A stretch of 37,669 nt of DNA from Blastocatellia bacterium (lineage in GTDB: Bacteria > Acidobacteriota > Blastocatellia > Pyrinomonadales > Pyrinomonadaceae), in assembly GCA_003487805.1 (NCBI GenBank), contig DNNE01000197.1, positions 37,501 through 75,169 on the forward strand, in the 5' to 3' direction. The position numbers and the translations under genes were made by a program. This document shows, in pieces, positions 22,744-31,503 of this stretch (the first letter of the stretch is position 1; every line of letters starts with the position of its first letter). The notes beneath the pieces are model-generated. The model was not told the DNA's origin and ran no database searches. It was given only the letters and a program-made list of their open reading frames with translations.

Positions 22744-23751
22744 TTAGCGCGCTTTGCGGGCCTGCGCCTGCACGGCGGTAATCGCGATTGCGTCGACGAT
22801 GTCTTCCGCTTTACAGCCACGCGACAGATCGTTTGCAGGTCGATCCAGGCCTTGCAGAATCGGCCCGATCGCAGTCGCTCCCGCTAACCGCTCAGTCAAT
22901 TTGTAAGCGATGTTCCCTGATTGCAGATCGGGAAAGATGAGCACGTTGGCGCGGCCGGCCACGGCCGAGCCGGGCGCCTTCGATTGCGCGATCGCGGGAA
23001 CCAAAGCGGCGTCAGCTTGCAGCTCGCCATCGATTTCGATCTCCGGCGCACGCGCGCGCACCGTGCGCGTCGCTTCCACCACTTTGTCGATCAATTTATG
23101 TCGGGCCGATCCTTTAGTTGAAAAAGAAAGCATGGCGACGCGAGGCTCAGCGCCCAGCAATGCGCGACACGAATCAGCAGAAGCGATCGCGATCTCGGCG
23201 AGTTCCGCTGCGCTCGGCTCAATCACCACTCCGCAGTCCGCATAGATCATCGCGCCGTTATGACCAATCGATTGATCGCGCAAGGCCATCAGGAAGAAAC
23301 TGGAAACCAACTTGAATCCGGGCCGCACGCCGATGCAATGCAACGCCGCCCGCACCGTGTGCGAGGTGGTGTTGGTGGCGCCGGCAACCGATCCATCGGC
23401 GCGGCCGTCACGCACCATCAGGTTCCCGTAGTACAACGGATCGCGCAGCGCCGTGCGCGCTTCATCGAGTGTCATGCCCTTGGCGCGGCGGGCTTCGTAA
23501 AGCAACGACACCATCTTGTCAAAGTCGCCGGCGCGGACATGATCGATTAACTCAATGCCACCGAGATCGACGCCAGCTTGCCGCGCGGAGGCCCGGATCT
23601 TTTCTTCAGATCCTAAAATCGTGATTCGCGCGAGCCGCTCTCGCACGGCCAGACTCGCCGCCATGACAGTGCGCGGGTCTTCGCCTTCAGGCAGGACGAT
23701 GTGTTGCTGGTTCGAAGCAGCGCGTTGGCGGATTTGATCAAGAATAGACAT
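22744..23751 (-). CDS. pta: Phosphate acetyltransferase
   Basis: Interconverts acetyl-CoA and acetyl phosphate, linking the acetate pool to central metabolism. The 335-residue length matches the short, single-domain Pta. Signatures include IVLPEGEDPRTVMAA, the DGRADGSVAGATNTTSHTVRAAL segment with the conserved Ser/Thr and Arg, RVAMLSFSTKGSA, DGELQADAALVP, and NVLIFPDLQSGNIAYKLTERLAGATAIGPILQGL. No acetate kinase gene is beside it. The closely related phosphate butyryltransferase is less likely given the ADGSVAGATNTT phrase. The VWFA gene follows on the same strand. Confidence 0.92.
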   Translation of the reverse strand: MSILDQIRQRAASNQQHIVLPEGEDPRTVMAASLAVRERLARITILGSEEKIRASARQAGVDLGGIELIDHVRAGDFDKMVSLLYEARRAKGMTLDEARTALRDPLYYGNLMVRDGRADGSVAGATNTTSHTVRAALHCIGVRPGFKLVSSFFLMALRDQSIGHNGAMIYADCGVVIEPSAAELAEIAIASADSCRALLGAEPRVAMLSFSTKGSARHKLIDKVVEATRTVRARAPEIEIDGELQADAALVPAIAQSKAPGSAVAGRANVLIFPDLQSGNIAYKLTERLAGATAIGPILQGLDRPANDLSRGCKAEDIVDAIAITAVQAQARKAR

Positions 23752-23870
23752 TTCGGTGTTGCGATACGATTAATAATTTGCAAGGGAACTAAATCGACGC
23801 AAATCTATCATGAGAAGTCGCGGCCGGAAAGCTTGCTCAGCACAACTTCGTCGGCTAGACTCGTCAGCAA

Positions 23871-24392
23871 ATGCGAAAGCGTGAACTCAAGGGTCGAATG
23901 AAGAATCTGCTCATGTTCCTGCCGAACATGGTGATTCTCTGCGGCAAGCTGATGATTGACAAACGCGTGCCGCGAACGGAACGCGCCTTATTCGCGGCGG
24001 CGGTCATCTACGCGATCATTCCGTTTGATTTCATTCCCGACATGATTCCGTTCGTCGGACAAGTTGACGATCTGTTTCTAATCTCGTTGACGCTACTCCG
24101 CCTGATCGATCACACCGATGACATGATCGTGCGCGAACACTGGCGCGGCGGCGGCGACATTGTGCAACTTGCCGAATCCGCGGCCACCATCGCACCGCTG
24201 CTGATGCCGAAAAGAATTGCTCGCGTGTTGCTGGCTAAAGTGAAACCAACGGCCGAAGGGACCGGCTTGCTGGCGACTGCCGCCAAGCTGGAACCAGTTT
24301 TGGTTGAGACTCGCGACCACGAAGAGCAACCCGATCACTTGGGACGACTCGCGTATTTTGGCGGAAAGAAACGCCGCTCGAAGTCAGCCTAA
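23871..24392 (+). CDS. DUF1232 (YkvA-like) membrane protein
   Basis: A 173-residue protein with the DUF1232 signature in residues 40-75: ERALFAAAVIYAIIPFDFIPDMIPFVGQVDDLFLI, where the xxPxDxIPDxIPxxGxxDD pattern spans two short membrane segments. The function of the family is unknown. The C-terminal half (residues 95-173) is soluble and basic, ending KKRRSK. The start may instead be ATG 23898, which has AAGGG 4 nt upstream, giving 164 residues. Its stop codon overlaps that of the convergent mqnC by four bases (CTAA, 24389-24392). Confidence 0.82.
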   Translation: MRKRELKGRMKNLLMFLPNMVILCGKLMIDKRVPRTERALFAAAVIYAIIPFDFIPDMIPFVGQVDDLFLISLTLLRLIDHTDDMIVREHWRGGGDIVQLAESAATIAPLLMPKRIARVLLAKVKPTAEGTGLLATAAKLEPVLVETRDHEEQPDHLGRLAYFGGKKRRSKSA

Positions 24393-25510
24393 GCGATAGC
24401 GGCTTCCGGGGCTGCTTCGTGTGATTCGCGATCGCGATTGACGTAGCGGTAAAGAATGTCCCGCTGTTGCGGAATGAATCCCGCCTCACTAATCAGATAA
24501 CGCAGAGTCTCTTCGTCGGAGCGGTTATGCGCTCCCGCGGCTGACACAACATTCTCTTCGATCATAATCGAGCCCATGTCGTTCGCGCCAAAGCGCAACG
24601 CCACCTGGCCCAGGCGCAGCCCCTGCGTCAGCCATGACGATTGGAAGTTTTCGATGTTGTCGAGAAACAGGACTGAGACAGCCAGCATTTTTAAGTAATC
24701 GATTCCCGTCGGCTCTGTTTTGATCTTGCGGCCGAGCGCGGTGTTTTCTCTCTGAAATGTCCACGGAATGAAAGCAAAGAAACCGCCCGTCTCATCCTGC
24801 AAATCGCGGATGCGCCGCAAGTGATTTACGCGATGCCCGATCTTATCGCCGATGCCGAACATCATCGTCGCCGATGACCGCAAACCGACTTTGTGCACCG
24901 CTCGCATCACATCAAGCCATTCCTGGGTTGTGCATTTAGTTGCGACGCGCTTACGAACTTCGTCGTCGAGAATTTCCGCGCCGCCGCCCGGCAGGCTGTA
25001 GAGTCCCGCGTCTTTCAGGCGCTGCATGATCGCTTCGTAATCAAGCCCGGAGATCAGATGGAGATTGTGAATCTCAGGCGGCGAAAAGCAATGCAACTGA
25101 AAGCCGGGATACCTGGCGCTCAACGTGCGCAGAAGATTTTCGTACCACTCCACGCCAAAATCAGGATGCAATCCGCCCTGCATCAACACACCAGTGCCGC
25201 CGAGGGCTATTGTCTCGTCGATCTTTTCGCAAATCTCATCCATCGTGCGCACATACGTGTCGGGCGCGCCGGGCCGCCGATAGAATGCGCAGAACGTACA
25301 AACGACGTTGCAGACGTTTGTGTAATTGATGTTGCGATCGATGATGTAGGTGACGATGTTATCTGGATGATGACGCTGACGAATCTCATCCGCGGCGGCT
25401 CCGATGGCCGCGATGTCGTAAGACCGGAGCAGCGTGGTACATTCTTTGACGCTCATACGCTGGCCGTCGAGAGTCTTGTCCAGGATCGCTCTTGTTTGGG
25501 GGTCAGGCAT
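24389..25510 (-). CDS. mqnC: Cyclic dehypoxanthinyl futalosine synthase (radical SAM)
   Basis: A 373-residue radical SAM enzyme of the futalosine route to menaquinone; it cyclises dehypoxanthine futalosine. The iron-sulfur cluster motif CNVVCTFC has cysteines at 67, 71 and 74, within the MqnC phrase YIIDRNINYTNVC. Other family signatures are VLMQGGLHPDFGVEWYENLLR, HCFSPPEIHNL, SLPGGGAEILDDEVR, SSATMMFGIGD and FIPWTFQRENTALG. The close relatives MqnE and CofH differ at these places. No other mqn gene is adjacent. It implies menaquinone-based respiration. Confidence 0.93.
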   Translation of the reverse strand: MPDPQTRAILDKTLDGQRMSVKECTTLLRSYDIAAIGAAADEIRQRHHPDNIVTYIIDRNINYTNVCNVVCTFCAFYRRPGAPDTYVRTMDEICEKIDETIALGGTGVLMQGGLHPDFGVEWYENLLRTLSARYPGFQLHCFSPPEIHNLHLISGLDYEAIMQRLKDAGLYSLPGGGAEILDDEVRKRVATKCTTQEWLDVMRAVHKVGLRSSATMMFGIGDKIGHRVNHLRRIRDLQDETGGFFAFIPWTFQRENTALGRKIKTEPTGIDYLKMLAVSVLFLDNIENFQSSWLTQGLRLGQVALRFGANDMGSIMIEENVVSAAGAHNRSDEETLRYLISEAGFIPQQRDILYRYVNRDRESHEAAPEAAIA

Positions 25511-25672
25511 CGAATTAAGTCTAGTAATTTACGGAACAATACTCAAAGCGCGGCGTCAAAGGAAGTAAGATTCAGCGGCGTTTTTTGCTTAAGGCAGGAA
25601 ACGTGCGCTGCTATCTGCGCTTCAAAGCACCGACACCGAACCAGCAGGGTAGAATCAGTCGCACCTCTGATC

Positions 25673-25718
25673 GTAACGCAAGCTGTCAGCTTGCGCGCAA
25701 ACCAACAGTTTGCGTTAC
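25673..25718. repeat. GTAACGCA...TGCGTTAC palindromic element, copy 2
   Basis: Left arm GTAACGCAAGCTGTCAGCTT+GCGC (25673-25696) and right arm GCAAACCAACAGTTTGCGTT+AC (25697-25718). It matches copy 1 (12857-12904) closely in the left arm, where 23 of 24 bases agree. It ends 21 nt before the ATG at 25740, the same distance as copy 1. Confidence 0.85.
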
Positions 25719-25739
25719 AAAGACCGAAAGGAAGCTAAC

Positions 25740-27536
25740 ATGATCCGCCCAAGCGTACTCCTCTTAACCCTAATCGTCTTCCTCGGATGCAGCATTTGCC
25801 ACGGTCAGGTAATGCAAGGGCCGATCATCACGCAGTTTCCTCAGCCCGCTGACAGCGCGCCGCCGCCAAAGGTCGATCCGGAAACGGAAAAGAAAGCGCT
25901 CGATTTGGTTCAGACGCTGTCTGAGCAAGTAGTAAATCTTCATGCCTCCGCGAATCGCATACGAGCGGAATCAGAAGTTGCCGATCTGTTGTGGGTCCGG
26001 GACGAAAAGCGCGCACGCACGCTTTTCACTGCCGCGGTGACGCAGCTGGCGAGTCAGATTTCGGAATTGGATTACAGCGACGCGGAGGTCTATAACGAGA
26101 TGCAACGCATCCTCCTATCGCGGCAGGAACTGATCCTGCGGATCGCGCCGCACGACGCGGATCTGGCGATTAGCGCTCTTCAGCTAACGCGGATGCAAGG
26201 CGACAATCGTTCGCGCTATGGCGGAAACTGGACGGCCAACAATGAAGCGAATCTGGAAATGATGCTGGCGAACGTAATCGCTGCAAAAGATCCGGCGGCT
26301 GCGCTGAAGCTGGCGCGCAACAGTCTATCGCGAGGTGTCTCGTGGAACGTGATAGCGTTTCTGCCCACGCTTTATCAGAAGGACGCGACCTCCGCGCAAA
26401 CTTTGTATAAGGAGATCGTGGCACGAATTAAGGATGACAATGTCACCCGCAACGCAGAACTCGCGAACAACGCGTGGAATCTGTTGGTTTCGTTTGAGCC
26501 GCCGAAAGCCGACGAAGATACGTATCGCGATCTGTTGACGTCCATGCTCAGCTACATCCTCACCAGCAATCGACAGACAGCCCAGGGCATGAACGTCGCG
26601 CAGAATATGTATTACCAGATTGAGAGAATCATGCCGCTGGTTGATAAGTACGCGCCGGCGCGAGCGGCCGAGTTGCGCGAGTGGTCACAAGGCGTCGAAC
26701 GCACGCTCGATCCTTCCGCGAAAATGTACCAGGAGATGCGCCGGATCAGCGAGAAGGGCTCTGTCGACGACATGTTGGCGCTGGCGTCAAAGTACCCACC
26801 TGAATTCCAAAATATGCTTTATCAGAATGCGGCTTGGAAAGCCGTCAGCAGTGGCGATACCGCGCGCGCGAAAGAGATCGCCGAGAAGATACCCGATCCA
26901 GTTCAGCGACGACAGGTCACCGATCAAATCGACAATCAAGCGGCCCGGGCCGCCGAAGGCGACAATAAAGTTGTCGAAGCGCACCGCCTCGCCGAGAAGG
27001 CAAACACGCTCAATCGCAAGCTCGATATCTTATTACAAACCGTCAACACTATGGTGAACGCCGGCGGAGACAAGAAAGCCGCGTTGGACTTATTGAACGA
27101 AGCGAAAGCGGTCGTGGCGTCCACTCCGCAATCGGCCGCCGAATTAACAGCCCAGTTGCGTCTCGCCCAGGCTTACATGCGTCTGGATACAGATCAGGTC
27201 TTTGCGATCCTGCAACCGATCGTCGTCAGGTTGAATGAATTGGTGGCGGCGGCGGTCGTGCTCGATGGAATCGATTTTCATTACCTGAAAGACGGTGAGT
27301 GGATCATGCCGGGCGTAAACAACCTCGGGAACATGGTGGGAATGCTTGATCAAATGTTAGCGGGACTGGGGCGAATTGATTTCGATCGGGCGCGCACGCT
27401 GGCCGATCAGATTGGCCGGCCTGAGATGCGCATGCTCATGGAAATCGATTTGGTGCAGACGACGCTGGGTGTAAAGACCCCGGTCAATCAAGTGTTTGGC
27501 ATGCGTGGTATGTCGGGAATGACGATTATGAATTGA
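25740..27536 (+). CDS. Large secreted helical-repeat protein of unknown function
   Basis: A 598-residue exported protein (signal MIRPSVLLLTLIVFLGCSICHGQ; the Cys residues there could permit lipidation, but the lipobox is unclear). The mature part is predicted almost wholly alpha-helical, with repeating phrases such as NEANLEMMLANVIAAKDPAAALKLAR, LASKYPPEFQNMLYQNAAWKAVSSGDTARAKEIAEKI and KKAALDLLNEAKAVV, which read like a TPR or HEAT-type solenoid. The last residues (GMRGMSGMTIMN) are Met/Gly rich. I do not recognise the family by name. ATG 25740 is preferred to a frame opening at 25710, because AAAGGAAG lies just upstream and the signal begins there. The toxin gene starts about 20 nt after its stop. 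Confidence 0.75.
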   Translation: MIRPSVLLLTLIVFLGCSICHGQVMQGPIITQFPQPADSAPPPKVDPETEKKALDLVQTLSEQVVNLHASANRIRAESEVADLLWVRDEKRARTLFTAAVTQLASQISELDYSDAEVYNEMQRILLSRQELILRIAPHDADLAISALQLTRMQGDNRSRYGGNWTANNEANLEMMLANVIAAKDPAAALKLARNSLSRGVSWNVIAFLPTLYQKDATSAQTLYKEIVARIKDDNVTRNAELANNAWNLLVSFEPPKADEDTYRDLLTSMLSYILTSNRQTAQGMNVAQNMYYQIERIMPLVDKYAPARAAELREWSQGVERTLDPSAKMYQEMRRISEKGSVDDMLALASKYPPEFQNMLYQNAAWKAVSSGDTARAKEIAEKIPDPVQRRQVTDQIDNQAARAAEGDNKVVEAHRLAEKANTLNRKLDILLQTVNTMVNAGGDKKAALDLLNEAKAVVASTPQSAAELTAQLRLAQAYMRLDTDQVFAILQPIVVRLNELVAAAVVLDGIDFHYLKDGEWIMPGVNNLGNMVGMLDQMLAGLGRIDFDRARTLADQIGRPEMRMLMEIDLVQTTLGVKTPVNQVFGMRGMSGMTIMN

Positions 27537-27556
27537 GGGCGCATCGGGAAAGGCTA

Positions 27557-27805
27557 ATGCGATACGAGATCGAATTGAAACCCCGCGCGATTCGCGATCT
27601 CAAGTCACTCGACCGAACAATGGCTCGCCGAATTATCGAGAAACTCGCGGGCATGCAAGACAATCTAGCCGGTGATGTTAAGCGCTTGACGAACTCCACC
27701 CCTGAATTTCGTCTTCGCGTTGGCGATTATCGGGTTCTATTCGAAATTGAAGGCAATAAAGTGTTAGTCTATCGAGTGCGGCATCGAAAGGACGCTTACT
27801 CTTAG
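27557..27805 (+). CDS. RelE-family toxin (mRNA interferase type)
   Basis: An 82-residue RelE superfamily toxin: MRYEIELKPRAIRDLKSLDRTMARRIIEKL, then DVKRLTNSTPEFRLRVGDYRVLFEIEGNKVLVYRVRHRKDAYS. The C-terminal RVGDYRVLFE and HRKDAY phrases are the hallmarks of RelE/StbE toxins that cleave mRNA on the ribosome. ATG 27557 is chosen over TTG 27533, which would overlap the previous stop and has no family match; GGAAAGG lies upstream. The toxin precedes its antitoxin, the reverse of the usual order, with 9 nt between them. Confidence 0.87.
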   Translation: MRYEIELKPRAIRDLKSLDRTMARRIIEKLAGMQDNLAGDVKRLTNSTPEFRLRVGDYRVLFEIEGNKVLVYRVRHRKDAYS

Positions 27806-27814
27806 GGTGATGAT

Positions 27815-28018
27815 ATGATCGAATTGCATCCGCAAATCGTAACCAAAGACGGCGAGAAACAGTTTGTGATTTTGCCTTACGACGAGTTTGCAGCGATTCA
27901 GGAAGCGCTTGCCGATATCGACGATCTTAACTCGCTTAGAGCCGCTAAGACTGAAGAGCACGATGCTCCGACCGTCCCGCTGGAAGAAGTCATTGACAGT
28001 TTGGGCCTTTCCGGTTGA
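27815..28018 (+). CDS. Phd/YefM-like antitoxin
   Basis: A 67-residue protein beginning MIELHPQIVTKDGEKQFVILPYDEFAAIQEAL, which fits the N-terminal DNA-binding strand-helix of Phd/YefM antitoxins, followed by an acidic segment (DIDDLNSLRAAKTEE) and a toxin-wrapping tail (VPLEEVIDSLGL). The tail resembles that of the antitoxin at 5328 (VPFEEVIDAAR). It pairs with the RelE-type toxin just upstream. Its stop overlaps a TTG of the next gene (TTGA, 28015-28018). Confidence 0.8.
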   Translation: MIELHPQIVTKDGEKQFVILPYDEFAAIQEALADIDDLNSLRAAKTEEHDAPTVPLEEVIDSLGLSG

Positions 28019-28047
28019 GAACAACTCCAGATAGCTTCGACGAACCA

Positions 28048-29037
28048 GTGTCTCGCAAATTCGATCTCCATACTCATTACTATCCGCCGATCTACTTCGA
28101 CAAGATTCGCGAACTGCCTTCTGAGTTTTCGTTCGACAAGAGTCCCTCAGGCCAAACGATCATCACGTATCGCGGCGCGCGGTTTTTTGGCGTGACGCCA
28201 GCGATGACTGATGTCGCGAAACGTCTCGAAGACATGGATCGCGTCGGCATCGATGTTGAGGTGGTCTCGCTCTCAACACCAAATGTCTTCTTTACTGATG
28301 CGGCGCATCAACCGGAAATCGCGCGCATAGTTAACGACTCGTACGCTGAACTAATCGTGCAACATCCCACGCGCTTCAAAGCCTTCGCTTCCATTCCAAT
28401 GGATGACACGGACGCAGCGCTCAGGGAACTTCATCGCGCGATTGATGAATTGAAGATGAACGGCGTAATCCTTTTGAGCAACATCGGCGGCAAGCCGCTG
28501 ACTTCTCCTGAGTATCGACCCTTCTTCGCAGAAGCTAACGCCCTGAAGCTCTGCATTCTGCTTCACCCAATGCTGCCGGCGAACACTGATCCGTTTCGCG
28601 AATACGTGCTTGGGCCGCTGGTCGGATTCATGTTCGACACCACGCTGGCTGTGGCGCGTATGTGCTTTGACGGAATGCTGAAAGACTTTCCGGACATTCG
28701 TTGGATCGTCGGGCATCTCGGCGGCGCAGTGCCTTATCTGATGGAGCGACTGGATAACGGCTGGCGGGATTTCGTCGAGTGTCGCGCGAAGATCGATGAA
28801 CTGCCGAGCACCTATCTAAAGCGGCTCTACTACGACACGGTCAATTTCAATCCGCACATGCTGATGATGGCGCGCAACATGATGGGCGCGGATCACATGG
28901 TGATGGGCAGCGACTATCCACACCTGCTCGGTTCGATCGATCGCGCGGTTTCATCGATTGAGAATCTTGAAATACCCGATGAAGAAAAGCGCCGCATCTT
29001 CGAAGGCACAGCCTTATCGATTTTGAATAACGTCTGA
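28048..29037 (+). CDS. ACMSD-like amidohydrolase/decarboxylase
   Basis: A metal-dependent hydrolase of the amidohydrolase 2 family, closest in layout to aminocarboxymuconate-semialdehyde decarboxylase. The HxH metal motif is in FDLHTHYYPP near the N-terminus, with MDRVGIDVEVVSLSTPN, KPLTSPEYRPFFAEANALKLCILLHPM (third metal His), GHLGGAVPYLMERLDNGW, and GSDYPHLLGS carrying the catalytic Asp. Members act on C-C bonds in aromatic breakdown, but this protein's substrate cannot be told. The start is GTG 28048 (VSRKFDLHTH) or TTG 28015, which overlaps the antitoxin stop and adds 11 residues; neither has a good ribosome site. It converges on the kinase gene with a 10-nt gap. Confidence 0.85.
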   Translation: MSRKFDLHTHYYPPIYFDKIRELPSEFSFDKSPSGQTIITYRGARFFGVTPAMTDVAKRLEDMDRVGIDVEVVSLSTPNVFFTDAAHQPEIARIVNDSYAELIVQHPTRFKAFASIPMDDTDAALRELHRAIDELKMNGVILLSNIGGKPLTSPEYRPFFAEANALKLCILLHPMLPANTDPFREYVLGPLVGFMFDTTLAVARMCFDGMLKDFPDIRWIVGHLGGAVPYLMERLDNGWRDFVECRAKIDELPSTYLKRLYYDTVNFNPHMLMMARNMMGADHMVMGSDYPHLLGSIDRAVSSIENLEIPDEEKRRIFEGTALSILNNV

Positions 29038-29047
29038 TTTGGCGAGT

Positions 29048-31402
29048 TCACTTCAACTCCATCAGCCAGATATTTCCGGAAGTCTCGGCGTACTCATAAG
29101 CCATCTGATTTCCGGCGGGTGACCACGAAGGATAGCGGACAAAAGCGTTCATCTTTTTGTAGTCGGTAATTTGTTTCTCTTGCCTGGTTGTTCGCGAAAC
29201 CCAATATAGGTTCCAAATGCCGGCCCGGTCGCCCGCGAAAAGTATTTTGTCGCCATCGGGCGAAAAGCTGTACGGCCAACTGCGGCCGTGGCCGGAAGTC
29301 AGTTGAATCGCCTCGCCGCCTTCGGCCGGCATCAGCATGACGAATGCATCGTCGCCACGCTTAAGTTGGTAGGCGAGGTACTTGCTGTCGGGCGACCAGC
29401 ACGCGAAGCCGGCCAATTCTTTGTCGAAGGTTATCTGACGCGGCTGACCGCCCGGCACGGAAGCTATCCAGGTATTGAGGACCCCGCTCTCTGCAAGATT
29501 AAGCGCGATTTGTTTGCCGTCAGGCGACAAGCGCGCGTATTGAATGTCGCGTCCGAAATCAAGCAGCAGACGCTCTCGCCGGCTTTGCAGCGACGTGGCC
29601 CATACACTCCAATGCTTATCTCGGAAGGAAACGAAAGCGATTTGATCTCCATCAGGAAACCAATTCGGTATCAGGTTGCGCGGGTTTGCGGTGAGTTGGA
29701 CCGGATTCTTTCCGTCCGCGTCGGCGACCCAAATGTCGGCGCCCGCCCCACGAAGGAACTCCATGAAAGCAATCTTGCGCCCGTCAGGAGAGAATACCGG
29801 TTGATTATTCCGCGTGCCGGTTTGGTTGGTGATCGGGAATGGCGTGCCCGCGGCTTCGGCTGTCTTTGGCGCAACGGCAATCGACCAGATGTTGCTGGTC
29901 ATAGTCTGCATACTGTACGCGAGTCGTTTCCCGTCACCTGAAACACTGATGCTTTGGACGACCGAGGCGCCAACGTCGGTGAGCTTCACGGGTTCGCCTA
30001 ACGGTGCGCCGGTGTCTGCCGCAATCGGCAATGCTTCGATAGCTGGTCCAGCGTCGAAATAAAGATAGCGTCCGTCCGGTGAAAAGATAGGATGCGCAAC
30101 TTTTCCGAATGCGGGAGGAAGAGTGAGTTGCCTTAAATCAGTTCCGCTGACCGAAACAGACCATAAGCCCTGGCTGCTGAAATTGAGATCGATGAAAACG
30201 ATTCGCTGTCCGTCAGGAGCCCAGGTCGGGCCGAAGTGTCCGCCGGGAGGGCTACCGAGTTGCGTTACCTGTCTGGGAGTTCCGCCCTGGGATGGCACGA
30301 CCCAGATGGTTGAAGAGCCGACGTTGCCTGAACCCAGATCAGGATTCGAATCAGAATTGAAAGCGATCATGGTTCCGTCATAGGACCATTTCGGACTCCC
30401 GCCAAAATCAGTTAACTGTCGTGGCGAGCCACCCAGCGCCGGGATCACCCAAATGCCGCCGCCCTTTTTCGAGTAATAAGCAATCTGCTGACCGTTCGGA
30501 GACCACGCTGGCTGAAAGTTTTCCTGGCCGTCACTTGTCAATTGGATTTCACGGCCACCTGTTGTCAACTGCTTTACGAAAATCTCGAACGCGCCGTTGT
30601 GATTTGAAGTATAAGCAACTGAATGTCCATCCGGTGAAAGCGTCGGCTGCGCATCAAGACCAGACCACGCGGTGATGCGCGCGATATTCGAGACGATGGG
30701 CGGAGCAATCTCCCTGGATCTCGTCCAAAGTTTGTAAAGGCCGAACCCTCCGCCGATCAGAATGACACCGATCAAGGCAAAGGTGGGCCAACGCCGTGCT
30801 TTCATGACGCCGCTGAAGGCCGGTCTGCTGATCAGGGTTGGCGTTGCTTCGCTTAGCTGATCCGTGCGCACCACCGCGGCCGGTCTGGCCAGTAATTCAG
30901 CTTTCGGCCTCGCGGCGGCTGCTGCACCGGCGGCAGATGTCTGTTTCAGGCGCTCTTGAAATTCCAGGTCCTGCACCAGGCTCTTCAGATCGATCAGCAA
31001 ATCCTTGACGACCTGATAGCGCTCTTCACGGTCTTTGCGCAATGTCTTGCCGACAATGCGTGTTAGCTCTGGCGGGGCATCCGCAGAGAAGTGCGACACC
31101 GGCTGTGGCTCGGTCTTAAGGATCGATGCGAGCACGTCACTTGGGGTTTCGCCGTCGAACGGTTTCCGCTGCGTCACCATTTCATAGATGACTGCGCCCA
31201 AACTGAAAATGTCTGAGCGCGCATCGACTGTTTTGCCGCGCGCCTGTTCGGGCGACATATAGCCGGCAGTCCCGATGACTACTCCGGAACCGGTGCGCAC
31301 TTGTTTGGTGAGCGCTTCGTCGGCAGAAACTGCCGGCGATTGTTCGGCAAGTTTGGCCAAACCGAAATCAAGCACCTTCACATAACCATCCGGGCGCACC
31401 AT
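29048..31402 (-). CDS. Ser/Thr kinase, C-terminal part with PD40 (TolB-like) propeller; downstream half of a frameshifted gene
   Basis: The first in-frame start gives a 784-residue protein beginning inside a kinase C-lobe: VKVLDFGLAKL (DFG), GTAGYMSPEQARG, ARSDIFSLGAVIYEM. A proline- and alanine-rich linker and one membrane helix (about residues 203-225, WPTFALIGVILIGGGFGLYKLW by parts) lead to an extracytoplasmic WD40-like PD40 propeller with many PDG blades (LSPDGHSVAY, WSPNGQQIAYY, FSPDGRYLYF, FSPDGRKIAF, LSPDGKQIALN, WSPDSKYLAY, FSPDGDKILF). The HRDIKPEN catalytic loop lies upstream of this start, at 31409-31429, in the same frame. The piece is therefore one half of a normal receptor kinase of about 1000 residues, split near 31590. 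Confidence 0.9.
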   Translation of the reverse strand: MVRPDGYVKVLDFGLAKLAEQSPAVSADEALTKQVRTGSGVVIGTAGYMSPEQARGKTVDARSDIFSLGAVIYEMVTQRKPFDGETPSDVLASILKTEPQPVSHFSADAPPELTRIVGKTLRKDREERYQVVKDLLIDLKSLVQDLEFQERLKQTSAAGAAAAARPKAELLARPAAVVRTDQLSEATPTLISRPAFSGVMKARRWPTFALIGVILIGGGFGLYKLWTRSREIAPPIVSNIARITAWSGLDAQPTLSPDGHSVAYTSNHNGAFEIFVKQLTTGGREIQLTSDGQENFQPAWSPNGQQIAYYSKKGGGIWVIPALGGSPRQLTDFGGSPKWSYDGTMIAFNSDSNPDLGSGNVGSSTIWVVPSQGGTPRQVTQLGSPPGGHFGPTWAPDGQRIVFIDLNFSSQGLWSVSVSGTDLRQLTLPPAFGKVAHPIFSPDGRYLYFDAGPAIEALPIAADTGAPLGEPVKLTDVGASVVQSISVSGDGKRLAYSMQTMTSNIWSIAVAPKTAEAAGTPFPITNQTGTRNNQPVFSPDGRKIAFMEFLRGAGADIWVADADGKNPVQLTANPRNLIPNWFPDGDQIAFVSFRDKHWSVWATSLQSRRERLLLDFGRDIQYARLSPDGKQIALNLAESGVLNTWIASVPGGQPRQITFDKELAGFACWSPDSKYLAYQLKRGDDAFVMLMPAEGGEAIQLTSGHGRSWPYSFSPDGDKILFAGDRAGIWNLYWVSRTTRQEKQITDYKKMNAFVRYPSWSPAGNQMAYEYAETSGNIWLMELK

Positions 31403-31503
31403 GATGTTCTCGGGCTTGATGTCGCGATGGATAATGCCGACTTTGTGTGCGGCGGCCAGCGCGTCAGCGGTCTGGATTGCAATGCTGAGCGATTCTGCGA
31501 TAG

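Noticed and set aside
24893..25738. 281-codon open frame on the plus strand antisense to mqnC
   Set aside because: It lies opposite a gene with full radical SAM motifs, has no ribosome site or family resemblance, and reads like antisense of a GC-rich coding region.
29288..29941. 217-codon plus-strand frame antisense to the PD40 propeller
   Set aside because: The opposite strand holds regular PDG blades, and this frame shows no domain.
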